Below, in pieces: positions 1 to 6,126 of a stretch of DNA of 6,328 nt. The stretch comes from Rhodoferax sp. GTDB taxonomy: Bacteria; Pseudomonadota; Gammaproteobacteria; Burkholderiales; Burkholderiaceae_C. A model generated the notes under the pieces. That model ran no database searches and was not told the origin of the DNA. It saw nothing but the letters and a program-made list of their open reading frames with translations. Where the stretch lies: NCBI GenBank assembly GCA_021731215.1, contig JAKFXU010000335.1, positions 1 to 6,328 on the forward strand. Direction: 5' to 3'. The translations under genes and the position numbers were made by a program. Numbering within the stretch: position 1 is the stretch's first letter; every line of letters starts with the position of its first letter.

Positions 1-44
1 TCTCACCCGTGTCGGCCCTTTGTAAAGGGCCGACACGGGTGAGA
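1..44. repeat. Perfect 21-bp inverted repeat at the window edge, probable assembly fold-back
   Basis: Bases 1-21 are the exact reverse complement of bases 24-44, separated only by GT at 22-23. The right arm is authentic nirG coding sequence on the minus strand: it encodes the conserved L-T-R-V-G-P-L stretch. Beyond the centre the same reading frame gives Q-R-A-D-T-G-E, which does not fit the family. The left arm therefore looks like an inverted copy of the right arm, as produced when a read or contig folds back on itself. A natural hairpin inside a gene cannot be excluded from sequence alone, but the loss of homology exactly at the centre argues against it. Confidence 0.85.
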
Positions 45-190
45 ACACCCTGCGCCAACAGTCGGGCGAGCCGCGCCATCAACTCATCCTCTTGCAGCCC
101 AAGACGCTGCGCTGCCTCAAGATAAGGGCGCTCGCAAACCGCAAGCCCCTCCTGCAAGCCGTTGATGATGTCGCGATCAATCTGATCCAC
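1..190 (-). CDS. nirG: NirG, Lrp/AsnC-like heme d1 biosynthesis protein (N-terminal part, truncated by window)
   Basis: This is the N-terminal helix-turn-helix part of an Lrp/AsnC-fold protein of the NirD/L/G/H family, a cytoplasmic subunit of the siroheme decarboxylase system. About 56 family-like residues are visible. They begin M-D-Q-I-D-R-D-I-I-N-G-L-Q and continue through C-E-R-P-Y (19-23) to G-V-L-T-R-V-G-P-L (48-56). The start is GTG at 190-188, with GGAG seven bases upstream, inside the last codons of nirDL (14-base overlap). This implies translational coupling. No in-frame ATG occurs before codon 38. The seven residues after P55-L56 come from the inverted repeat at the window end and are probably not real. 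NirH is an alternative paralogue assignment; nirG is preferred because it normally follows nirDL. Confidence 0.8.
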   Translation of the reverse strand, partial: MDQIDRDIINGLQEGLAVCERPYLEAAQRLGLQEDELMARLARLLAQGVLTRVGPLQRADTGE

Positions 191-1232
191 TGGCCAACTC
201 CGGCAAGATGTCGTTGTTCACGGTGGAGACATAGCGCGCACCGCATTGCTTGAAGCGGCGACAACTGAACAGAACCTCATGCGGATAAGCATCCAGCCCG
301 CAGGCCTGCGCCAGGGTGGCGATGCGTTGCTCGACCTCATGGCGATCCTTGCCATGGAGCATGCAAAAAAGGTTGTATGGCCAGTGGGGCAACTTCCGCG
401 GTCGGCGATAGCACAGGCTAACCCGGCCGGAATCCGCAATGCTTCTGCCCAACCGGCTGACCACTGCATCCGGCACATCCCACACCACCATCGCATTGGC
501 GGTGTAGCCCAGTTCATGATGACGCACCACCACGCCAAAGCGCTTGATGACACCGGTCCCGGTCCAGCGCGAGAGCAGGGCAATCGCATCCGCCTCGGCC
601 CAGCCCAAGGCGGCAAACGGCTGTGAAATCAGCGGCAGGCCTGTCTGCAACACGGCCATGAATGCGCGTTCGGCCGCACTCAATTCGAACGCTGCAACAG
701 TTGACGAAACCTGTACGTCACTGTGAAAACACTGCGACGAAGCCGGGGCCAGACCAAAACCCAAGTCGATATGGAACTGCTCCAGCAAAGGCAGTACCAG
801 CACGGGTCCGCATCCGCAAGTGATTTCAATTTTTCGAAAAATCGCGTGCAAATATTCTGCCGATGATGTGGTCGCCACGAACCAGAGATTGAAACGGTGC
901 TCGCGCTCGTAGTTGTGATTGATTTCGGCGAACGCGCTGACCTGAGCTGCCACCGCCTCCAGTCGCTCGGCCGGCACGGCCAGCGCCGCCAGGGCGCTGA
1001 CGCCGACCACATTGGGCCGGAACACGGCGCCGATCCGGCTGACCAGGCCACGCTTGCGCATCGATTGCAAGACTTCAATGACCATCGCCTCATCAACGCC
1101 CAGACGGCTTGCCAGCTCCGCAAAGGGGCGCGCCACCAGCGGAAAATCCCGCTGGAAATCATTCAACAACTTGAATTCCAGCTCATCCAAAACACTCTCT
1201 TTTGTCAGCCCCAGCTCGTGCGCCTGTTCCAT
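177..1232 (-). CDS. nirDL: NirDL, fused siroheme decarboxylase
   Basis: A 351-residue cytoplasmic protein made of two tandem Lrp/AsnC-like units. It removes the C12 and C18 acetate carboxyls of siroheme to give 12,18-didecarboxysiroheme, acting with NirG and NirH in organisms that carry all of them. The first unit (about 15-160) has a helix-turn-helix, R-I-G-A-V-F-R-P (66-73) and H-N-Y-E-R-E-H-R-F-N-L-W-F (105-117). The second (about 185-335) repeats this pattern with K-R-F-G-V-V (230-235), R-H-H (237-239), C-Y-R-R (274-277), W-P-Y-N-L-F-C (284-290) and F-K-Q-C-G-A-R-Y (327-334). Length matches fused NirDL proteins rather than separate NirD and NirL. The start is ATG at 1232 with GAGGCGG just upstream, 7 bases after the nirF stop; the frame stays open further upstream, but that stretch lies inside nirF. 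An oddity is the Cys-Gly-Cys at 139-141 in the first unit. Confidence 0.95.
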   Translation of the reverse strand: MEQAHELGLTKESVLDELEFKLLNDFQRDFPLVARPFAELASRLGVDEAMVIEVLQSMRKRGLVSRIGAVFRPNVVGVSALAALAVPAERLEAVAAQVSAFAEINHNYEREHRFNLWFVATTSSAEYLHAIFRKIEITCGCGPVLVLPLLEQFHIDLGFGLAPASSQCFHSDVQVSSTVAAFELSAAERAFMAVLQTGLPLISQPFAALGWAEADAIALLSRWTGTGVIKRFGVVVRHHELGYTANAMVVWDVPDAVVSRLGRSIADSGRVSLCYRRPRKLPHWPYNLFCMLHGKDRHEVEQRIATLAQACGLDAYPHEVLFSCRRFKQCGARYVSTVNNDILPELASGSD

Positions 1233-1239
1233 GTCCGCC

Positions 1240-2424
1240 TCAGAATCCGATGCGCGCCGCACGGCTCGTGAAGAAAATACCGCTCGGGGACTGCGCCGGG
1301 AGCACGCCACGTTGCGCAAAATTTTCCGTGTCATACACCACCACGCGGTTGTCGTCGCGCGCCGAAATCCAGACCGATTCGCCGCGCGGCGTGAACTCCA
1401 TGTGCAAGACGGCCTTGCCCGGTGCCAGTTGTTTCATGACCGTGCGCTTTTCGACATCGATCACATCGACGTTGCCATTGTCAGGAAAGGCAAAATTAAC
1501 CCACACCTGACGCCCATCGGGTCGCGCCATGACAAAGACCGGCTGGCCGGACACCTTGATGCGGGCCGCTTCCAGCCAGGTCTCCATGTCCAGCACCAGA
1601 ACCTCGTGGCGACCGATGGCCGGCAGATAGGCATATTTTCCGGCGACCGCCCAGCCGCGCAGATGAGGCATTTTGAACACTGGTAATTTTTCCTGGCCCT
1701 TGCCGTAACCGCTCAGTACGCGGCGCGCGCCTTGCTCCGGATGCCACAAATCGACCAGTGCCATGCCATCCTCCCCGAACAGGCCCGCCAGGTAGAAGCG
1801 ACCGTTCGGTGTGATCAAGCCATCGTAGGGTGCCCGGCCAATGTCCTTGAACTTTTTGATCTGTGGTTTGAAGGGTTCGGAAAAATCGCCGACCCAGATT
1901 TCATCGGCATCAAAAAGACTCCAGACGAAACGGTTGCCTGGTGCATCGGCCAGGCCGACCACCTTGGAGCGCAAACCGGCCGAGCCATAAGTCGAGGGCA
2001 CGTCCGCAATCAGTTCCAGGGTATCCGCAGAAAAAACTTTCACGCCACCTGGCGCATAGTTCTGCGCGGCGACCAGTTTGCCATCTTGCGAAATGGATCC
2101 GCCGATGCTGTTACCGGCTTGCATCACGCGGCGTTCGATGACGCCACGCAACAAGTCAACCTTGCTCAAGCCGCCGTCGCGCCCGAACACATAGGCGAAG
2201 CGACCATCGCGTGAATACACGAGCGAGGCATGGGACAGGTCACCCAAGCCCTTCACGCTGGCGATGGCGACGAGCTTGCTGGTGTCAACGATTTGCACGC
2301 TGCCGCTGGCGCGCTCAATGATGACACCCAGGTCGCCGGTGCCGCGAAGCACCGGACCAGCGCAGCCAACCACCAGGAACAGCACCGAAGCCAGCAGCGC
2401 TGTCTGAAATTTTCTAATGTCCAC
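1240..2424 (-). CDS. nirF: NirF, periplasmic lipoprotein beta-propeller of heme d1 biosynthesis
   Basis: A 394-residue protein required late in heme d1 formation in the periplasm. The family resembles the eight-bladed d1 domain of NirS, and published work links it to binding a d1 precursor. The N-terminus M-D-I-R-K-F-Q is followed by a hydrophobic stretch (8-20) and a lipobox V-V-G-C with Cys21, so it is probably an outer- or inner-membrane-anchored lipoprotein. Repeated strand motifs such as S-R-D-G-R-F-A-Y-V-F-G-R-D-G-G (71-85) fit propeller blades. His65 in L-S-H-A-S-L is a candidate functional histidine by family analogy. The start chosen is GTG at 2424, with AGAAAGG upstream and 11 bases of overlap with nirC. 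The only upstream in-frame option is a TTG at 2454 that would spoil the signal peptide. Confidence 0.93.
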   Translation of the reverse strand: MDIRKFQTALLASVLFLVVGCAGPVLRGTGDLGVIIERASGSVQIVDTSKLVAIASVKGLGDLSHASLVYSRDGRFAYVFGRDGGLSKVDLLRGVIERRVMQAGNSIGGSISQDGKLVAAQNYAPGGVKVFSADTLELIADVPSTYGSAGLRSKVVGLADAPGNRFVWSLFDADEIWVGDFSEPFKPQIKKFKDIGRAPYDGLITPNGRFYLAGLFGEDGMALVDLWHPEQGARRVLSGYGKGQEKLPVFKMPHLRGWAVAGKYAYLPAIGRHEVLVLDMETWLEAARIKVSGQPVFVMARPDGRQVWVNFAFPDNGNVDVIDVEKRTVMKQLAPGKAVLHMEFTPRGESVWISARDDNRVVVYDTENFAQRGVLPAQSPSGIFFTSRAARIGF

Positions 2425-2800
2425 TGGGAAAACCTTTCTGCAAATTGGAAACAATCCATTGCGCCTCTGCTTCGCTCAGAAAGCGCTGCCAAGGTGGCAT
2501 GGCCGTATTTGGCATGCCATACAGGATGACGGTCCTCAGGTAATCAGCGGGTTTGTCTTTCAGATCTGCGGGCAGCAAGGGCGGACCCAAGCCGCCTTTG
2601 AGTGTCAAACCATGGCAAGAGCCGCAATCCTGTCGCACCAGCGTGACGAGCTCATCGCGTCGTGTAGCGACAATGGATGCACTGGCCTCGGCCGCATACT
2701 CAGTGGCAAAAACCGCCAGGGAAAAGGTGAGGCCAAGAGTTGCGATGCCGACGATCACACATGGGATGCATTGCTTGACAACACGTGGCTTTACCGGCAC
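2414..2800 (-). CDS. nirC: NirC, monoheme cytochrome c55X
   Basis: A 128-residue exported c-type cytochrome. A signal segment (hydrophobic about 11-32, probable cleavage near A-V-F-A at 29-32 or A-S-A at 39-41) precedes a small class I fold. Heme is attached at C59-G-S-C62-H63, and M101 in N-T-A-M-P-P-W is the likely distal ligand. In Pseudomonas and Paracoccus relatives NirC can pass electrons to NirS and is implicated in heme d1 maturation. The start is GTG at 2800, with AAGGGA upstream at suitable spacing. It is the first gene of the minus-strand nirC-nirF-nirDL-nirG operon and overlaps nirF by 11 bases. Other small cytochromes c would look alike; the position directly before nirF supports the name. 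Confidence 0.88.
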   Translation of the reverse strand: MPVKPRVVKQCIPCVIVGIATLGLTFSLAVFATEYAAEASASIVATRRDELVTLVRQDCGSCHGLTLKGGLGPPLLPADLKDKPADYLRTVILYGMPNTAMPPWQRFLSEAEAQWIVSNLQKGFPSGH

Positions 2801-2851
2801 TTGTAGATCCCTTCATGTTTTTTCATTCGGACATAACTTGCATAGTTTTGA

Positions 2852-3025
2852 GTGACGGAATACACACTGAAATCGGTGAGACTACGTCGGAGACGCTCTA
2901 CCAAAATCTGCTGCAAGCAGAAGCGGGCAGCCAGGCAAATTATGCGGCTATCGGATAGTGAATTGGGTGATTTTTTATTCAAGGTTGAAGTTTCAGCAAT
3001 GGACTTAATGCATGTCAATAATTAG
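2852..3025 (+). CDS. Possible small protein with a DUF1127-like core
   Basis: A 57-codon frame from GTG 2852 to TAG 3023-3025. The N-terminal half is arginine/lysine-rich (R10-L-R-R-R-R15). The second half reads R-Q-I-M-R-L-S-D-S-E-L-G-D-F-L (28-42). This resembles the R-L-S-D-x-E-L-x-D core of DUF1127 small proteins, which are usually 45-70 residues, basic and stress-related. Against it: no ribosome binding site is visible, an in-frame TGA lies directly upstream of the GTG, codon use includes AGA, CTA and AGG, and the frame overlaps the presumed nirC promoter. It may be a decayed copy or a chance frame. Confidence 0.28.
   Translation: MTEYTLKSVRLRRRRSTKICCKQKRAARQIMRLSDSELGDFLFKVEVSAMDLMHVNN
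2990..3018 (-). promoter_or_regulatory. Candidate sigma-70-like promoter for nirC operon
   Basis: On the minus strand TTGACA (3018-3013, a perfect -35 match) is followed after 17 bases by TGAAAC (2995-2990), a weak -10 (3 of 6). The leader to the nirC GTG would be about 180 bases. A weak -10 is common for activated promoters, but no activator site was recognised next to it. Confidence 0.22.
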
Positions 3026-3076
3026 ATGCCGACCAAGTCTCTCCCAGCGCTCGGCCAAGCAAGAAGGCAGCATAAT

Positions 3077-3105
3077 TTGAACGGCAATAAACGCATACCT
3101 GTAAC
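3077..3105 (+). promoter_or_regulatory. Candidate promoter for nirE
   Basis: TTGAAC (3077-3082) and TGTAAC (3100-3105) are spaced by 17 bases. Each matches the sigma-70 consensus at 4 of 6 positions, about 70 bases before the nirE ATG. The same TTGAA start overlaps a poor FNR-like match (TTGAA-CGGC-AATAA, 7 of 10), too weak to call an FNR site. Confidence 0.22.
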
Positions 3106-3172
3106 GACTTCGGGACGTTGCTTCGTAACAAAGCCAACTGTGTTTGAGCGGCGCAATGACAAGTAAACTGCG

Positions 3173-3976
3173 ATGAGGAAATTTTTGAAAAATTTATTGG
3201 AACCAGAACGAGCATCAAATGAAGTCCGGGATGAATCGCAAGCAGGCATCGTGTACTTGGTCGGTGCTGGCCCTGGCGACCCTGACTTATTGACGCTGAA
3301 AGCAGCCAGGCTACTGAAACAAGCCGACGTGGTCGTCTATGACAATTTGGTCAGTGAAGGCGTTATCAGCCTTATTCACAACGGCGCCGAAAAAATCTAC
3401 GTTGGCAAGGAAACCAGTCGGCACACTTTGCCACAAGCCGAGATCAATCAGTTGCTGGTCAATCTGGCCAAAGCGGGAAAAAAAGTAGTTCGACTCAAAG
3501 GAGGCGATCCCTTTATTTTCGGACGCGGGGGAGAAGAGCTGGAAATACTGGCAGATCAGGGCATTGCATTTGAAGTGGTCCCCGGCATCACCGCAGCCAG
3601 TGGTGTTTCTTGCTACTCAGGCATCCCTCTCACCCACCGAGACTACGCGCAATCATGCCTGTTTACGACCGGCCACCTCAAGGACGGAACACTTGACCTG
3701 AACTGGACATCTCTCGCAAGACCAAATCAAACAGTCGTGATTTATATGGGATTAGGCGCATTGAGTGAGATTGCGCATCAACTGATCAAACATGGCATGC
3801 CCGCCAGCACGCCTGCGGCCACCATTGAAAAAGGGACGACCAGCCAGCAAAAAGTCATTACCGGCACGTTGGAAACTCTGCCAGACTTGGTGCACACCAT
3901 GGGCCTGAAATCCCCCTGCCTGATCATCGTCGGCCAAGTTGTTGCATTAAACAAACGACTTCAATGGTTTTGGTAA
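3173..3976 (+). CDS. nirE: NirE, uroporphyrinogen III C-methyltransferase
   Basis: A 267-residue cytoplasmic SAM-dependent methyltransferase (SUMT/CobA family) that methylates uroporphyrinogen III at C2 and C7 to precorrin-2, the entry step to siroheme and heme d1. The SAM-binding loop [15 protein letters not shown] is at 30-44. R107[15 protein letters not shown] (107-122), [10 protein letters not shown] (135-144) and P-L-T-H-R (152-156) follow, all hallmarks of the family. No siroheme synthase (CysG) N-terminal domain is attached. The start is ATG 3173 because no other in-frame ATG precedes the core. The ribosome binding site is poor and about 24 residues precede the conserved domain, so the true start is the least certain part. 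It is transcribed divergently from nirC and convergently with the cytochrome operon. Within a nir cluster NirE is a better name than CobA. Confidence 0.92.
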   Translation: MRKFLKNLLEPERASNEVRDESQAGIVYLVGAGPGDPDLLTLKAARLLKQADVVVYDNLVSEGVISLIHNGAEKIYVGKETSRHTLPQAEINQLLVNLAKAGKKVVRLKGGDPFIFGRGGEELEILADQGIAFEVVPGITAASGVSCYSGIPLTHRDYAQSCLFTTGHLKDGTLDLNWTSLARPNQTVVIYMGLGALSEIAHQLIKHGMPASTPAATIEKGTTSQQKVITGTLETLPDLVHTMGLKSPCLIIVGQVVALNKRLQWFW

Positions 3977-4201
3977 ATTTCAGCGTGAGATGACTGAAAA
4001 CCGCGTAGCACCCTATGGGTGAGAAAAAATCAAGACCATCCCGACACTCGGTCCCGGATTTTTCATGCCCAGTTATGAAAACACCTCCTATGCCTGGAAC
4101 GATTCGATGATGTGAAAGGCCAAGGACACCCCTGCAGGTGATCGACAGTGAGAGTGATCAAGACTTGCCGCGCGTACTGAACGCCATGTCCCTTGCATAC
4201 G
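3977..4201. other. Convergent intergenic region with weak hairpins and a TGA-broken coding-like frame
   Basis: The 225 bases lie between nirE and the cupredoxin gene, which point at each other. Weak hairpins are CACCC-TAT-GGGTG (4009-4021) and CCGA-CAC-TCGG (4041-4051), the latter followed after seven bases by a T5 run (4059-4063). Either might end nirE transcription, but neither is a strong terminator. On the plus strand a frame from ATG 3990 runs to 4151 with TGA at 4020, 4113 and 4149. Its middle part (4023-4112) has protein-like composition. I do not recognise the product; a gene remnant is possible. Confidence 0.4.
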
Positions 4202-4537
4202 CTAAGGAGCAATAACCTCGACTACGCCAGTCATCTCAGGATGGGGGCCACAATGGTAGGCGTAACGCCCCGGTGTATCAAAGCGGCGTTGCCAGCTCTC
4301 ATCGGGGAAAAATCGTTCGGATTCACCGCCTTGCTCAGCCGAAAAGAGCACGGAGTGGCTGGTGCGCTTTTCGCGATTGATCCACTTTACCGTATCACCC
4401 GCCTTGATCCGAACCTCCTGCGGTTGATAGCGATAGTTCTGGATGAGAACTTCGACCGTCTGTTGTCCGTAAGCAGAACAAGAAACGAATGCCAGCAGGC
4501 CCAGCACTCGTTTCAGGTTAAACGCCCCAGAGAACAT
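4202..4537 (-). CDS. Small blue-copper protein (plastocyanin/pseudoazurin-like cupredoxin)
   Basis: A 111-residue exported type 1 copper protein that probably carries single electrons in the periplasm. The N-terminus has a basic residue pair and a hydrophobic stretch (about 11-19). Cleavage could be after S-A-Y-G (21-24), or Cys20 in F-V-S-C could be lipidated, though F is unusual in that lipobox. Copper ligands are all present: His61 in T-S-H-S-V, then C96-x2-H99-x2-M102 in Y-H-C-G-P-H-P-E-M. The start is ATG 4537 with GAGG five bases upstream. It follows the NirB-like cytochrome gene by 24 bases and is probably the last gene of that operon. Pseudoazurin-type cupredoxins can donate to NirS or NirK and to N2O reductase, so a donor role in denitrification is inferred. 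The specific partner is unknown. Confidence 0.85.
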   Translation of the reverse strand: MFSGAFNLKRVLGLLAFVSCSAYGQQTVEVLIQNYRYQPQEVRIKAGDTVKWINREKRTSHSVLFSAEQGGESERFFPDESWQRRFDTPGRYAYHCGPHPEMTGVVEVIAP

Positions 4538-4561
4538 GGGTGCCTCAAGGCTTCTGTGAGA

Positions 4562-5455
4562 CTACTGCTTGACGGCCTTCACGTCGCCTTCGGCGCCGAT
4601 GCCCAGCTTGTAACCCAGTGAAACGTGATGGAAGCGATAGACCGTCTTGTCAGTGTGGATGGCAATGCCAAACGGGACGATTTTCCCTTCGGCCAAAGCC
4701 AGGTCCCCGTCACCGCCAGTCAGCTTGCGGGTAAAGGTGACGGTATAGGCGCCCCCGTTATTCTCGCCTTCGGCCTTGACCAGCGCCTTGCCGTCCTTGT
4801 TTACGCGGGTTTCAGCAACGTGTCCATCAAGCTGCACCGTTCCCTTGCCACCGACGCCGCTTTTCCACTGAATGTAGTCAGAATAAACTTCCCCGGCCAG
4901 GTTGGCCCCGGCGATGTATTTCTTCTTGTCAGGTGCAGCGCCGGGCATCGAGCGCACATCTGCATGACAGGTTGCCCAGCAGCCCATCACATCGGCTTGC
5001 GCTACCTTGCTGCCCATGAACATGACGGCGGCCTTGACTTCATGCTTGGGATCCTTGTCTTCCCGCGGTGCGCCGGCGGCTGCGTCGGCGGGCGGCTTGA
5101 AGGTCAGGCGCATGTAAAGGTTTTCCTTGTCGTACGCCGCTTGCACGCTGACCGGAAAAATCATGGTCTTCGGCGCTCCGACAGGCTCCAGTTCCTTATT
5201 GGCCAGGCGCTTGAAATTGAAGTTCAAGGTGCCCTTTTCTTCATGGCATCCTACGCAGGTTTCACCCTTTCTCATGCCTGCAGTACCACTGTGGTCCGAT
5301 TTCTTGACCATCCACTCGATGGGGGTCACGCCAGCATGGAACACATGGATGTCGCGCTTGGGAACTTTCCCCCAATCGGGCGCCGCCAAGGCGAACTGGG
5401 AGCCCACCGTCAGCAGCGTACCCAGCAGAAGTTTGGAAACGGTCGTCTTATTCAT
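4562..5455 (-). CDS. nirB: NirB-like cytochrome c-552 with ethylbenzene-dehydrogenase-type heme domain
   Basis: A 297-residue exported cytochrome. The signal peptide (1-24, ending F-A-L-A) precedes a canonical heme site C67-V-G-C70-H71. A second site is C159-W-A-T-C163-H164, with three residues rather than two between the cysteines. The remainder fits the heme-binding domain shared by ethylbenzene and DMS dehydrogenase gamma subunits (EB_dh type), including the C-terminal R-F-H-H-V-S (274-279). Diheme cytochrome c-552 (NirB) accompanies nirT in the Pseudomonas stutzeri nirSTB cluster, and the same pair occurs here, suggesting electron transfer from NirT to the nitrite reductase. The start is ATG 5455 with AAAGGA upstream. 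It lies 47 bases after nirT. The symbol nirB (denitrification sense, not the assimilatory nitrite reductase) is by context; a generic EB_dh cytochrome is the fallback. Confidence 0.78.
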   Translation of the reverse strand: MNKTTVSKLLLGTLLTVGSQFALAAPDWGKVPKRDIHVFHAGVTPIEWMVKKSDHSGTAGMRKGETCVGCHEEKGTLNFNFKRLANKELEPVGAPKTMIFPVSVQAAYDKENLYMRLTFKPPADAAAGAPREDKDPKHEVKAAVMFMGSKVAQADVMGCWATCHADVRSMPGAAPDKKKYIAGANLAGEVYSDYIQWKSGVGGKGTVQLDGHVAETRVNKDGKALVKAEGENNGGAYTVTFTRKLTGGDGDLALAEGKIVPFGIAIHTDKTVYRFHHVSLGYKLGIGAEGDVKAVKQ

Positions 5456-5502
5456 TTGCAAGTCCTTTCTTACGATGGTCAATTCAGTCTTGGGACACGA
5501 AA

Positions 5503-6087
5503 TTACTCTTCCTCTTCCTTCATGCCTTTTGGTTTCGTATGCGCAATGCCCTGGTGGCAATCGATACAGGTCTTTTTCTCTTCCTGACCAATCTTGTGCA
5601 TCTTGGCGCCACGCAGTTTTTGTTTTTCAGTATCCATACTGACATAACTGTGGCAGTTGCGGCACTCGAGCGAGTCGTTGGCTTTCATGCGCCGCCATTC
5701 GCGCTCGGCCAGAATCAGGCGCTTGGCCTCGAACTTCTCGGGTGTGTCGATGCTGCCGGTAATCTTGCCATAGACTTCGCGCGTGGCCAGTATCTTGCGC
5801 CACATCTTCGGACCCCATTCCTTGGGCACGTGACAATCGGAACAGACGGCGCGCACGCCGGTGCGGTTGCTGTAGTGGATGGTCTTCTTGTATTCCGCGT
5901 AGACGTTGTCCTTCATCTCGTGGCAGCCGATGCAGAACGTCTCGGTGTTGGTCGCCTCCACCGCGGTGTGAAAACCACCCCAGAAAACTATCCCGGAGAA
6001 AAAACCAATCGCCAGCAAGGCAATCAGCGAATACTTTGCGCTCGGCTTTTTCAGTGTTGCCAACAGACCAGCCATTTTTCCTGCCAT
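5503..6087 (-). CDS. nirT: NirT/NapC-family membrane-anchored tetraheme cytochrome c
   Basis: A 194-residue quinol dehydrogenase anchored in the inner membrane that feeds electrons from quinol to periplasmic reductases. One N-terminal transmembrane helix (about 20-43) is followed by four heme motifs: C52-I-G-C-H56, C82-S-D-C-H86, C142-R-N-C-H146 and C174-I-D-C-H178. Met58 in C-H-E-M matches the Met-ligated first heme of this family. The protein ends in an acidic E-E-E-E tail. ATG 6087 is chosen because GGGAG sits seven bases upstream. The frame extends to a GTG at 6117 without a good ribosome binding site. It heads the operon nirT-nirB-cupredoxin. NapC is indistinguishable by sequence alone; the nir context and absence of nap genes favour NirT. 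Confidence 0.87.
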   Translation of the reverse strand: MAGKMAGLLATLKKPSAKYSLIALLAIGFFSGIVFWGGFHTAVEATNTETFCIGCHEMKDNVYAEYKKTIHYSNRTGVRAVCSDCHVPKEWGPKMWRKILATREVYGKITGSIDTPEKFEAKRLILAEREWRRMKANDSLECRNCHSYVSMDTEKQKLRGAKMHKIGQEEKKTCIDCHQGIAHTKPKGMKEEEE

Positions 6088-6126
6088 CAAAATTCTCCCA
6101 ACTTCATTCAATTTCACTGGAGATGC

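Larger units (their letters stand above)
2801..3172. promoter_or_regulatory. Divergent nirC / nirE intergenic region
   Basis: The 372 bases separate minus-strand nirC from plus-strand nirE and should contain both promoters. The region is AT-richer than the flanking genes: for example 22 of 60 bases are G or C in 2941-3000. I see no convincing FNR/DNR/NnrR palindrome of the TTGAT-N4-ATCAA type; the best half-matches are listed elsewhere. A 57-codon plus-strand ORF (2852-3025) also fits here. TTCAA-GG-TTGAA at 2978-2989 is a short perfect-arm palindrome that could be an operator or chance. Confidence 0.6.

Noticed and set aside
1233..1334. N-terminal extension of NirDL to 1334
   Set aside because: The extra 34 residues lie inside nirF in another frame and precede an ATG with a ribosome binding site at normal family length.
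1012..2214. Plus-strand frames of 224 and 160 codons opposite nirF/nirDL
   Set aside because: Antisense shadows; composition shows no coherent domain, while nirF and nirDL are clear on the other strand.
2791..3018. Minus-strand 75-codon frame overlapping the nirC start
   Set aside because: It begins at TTG, overlaps the nirC start in another frame, and has no recognisable domain or ribosome binding site.
3077..3090. FNR/DNR-like site TTGAA-CGGC-AATAA before nirE
   Set aside because: Only 7 of 10 conserved positions match, and the right half is poor; not enough to call an FNR-family site.
3015..3249. Two minus-strand frames of 67 and 75 codons over the nirE 5' end
   Set aside because: They lie antisense to nirE and its leader and show no family features; treated as chance frames.
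5456..5560. N-terminal extension of the NirB-like cytochrome to 5560
   Set aside because: ATG 5455 has a strong ribosome binding site and starts a clean signal peptide; the extension overlaps the nirT end and would bury the signal.
4625..5587. Long plus-strand frame of 320 codons opposite the NirB-like gene
   Set aside because: The minus strand carries an unambiguous signal peptide, heme motif and ribosome binding site. The plus frame is an antisense shadow of GC-biased coding sequence.
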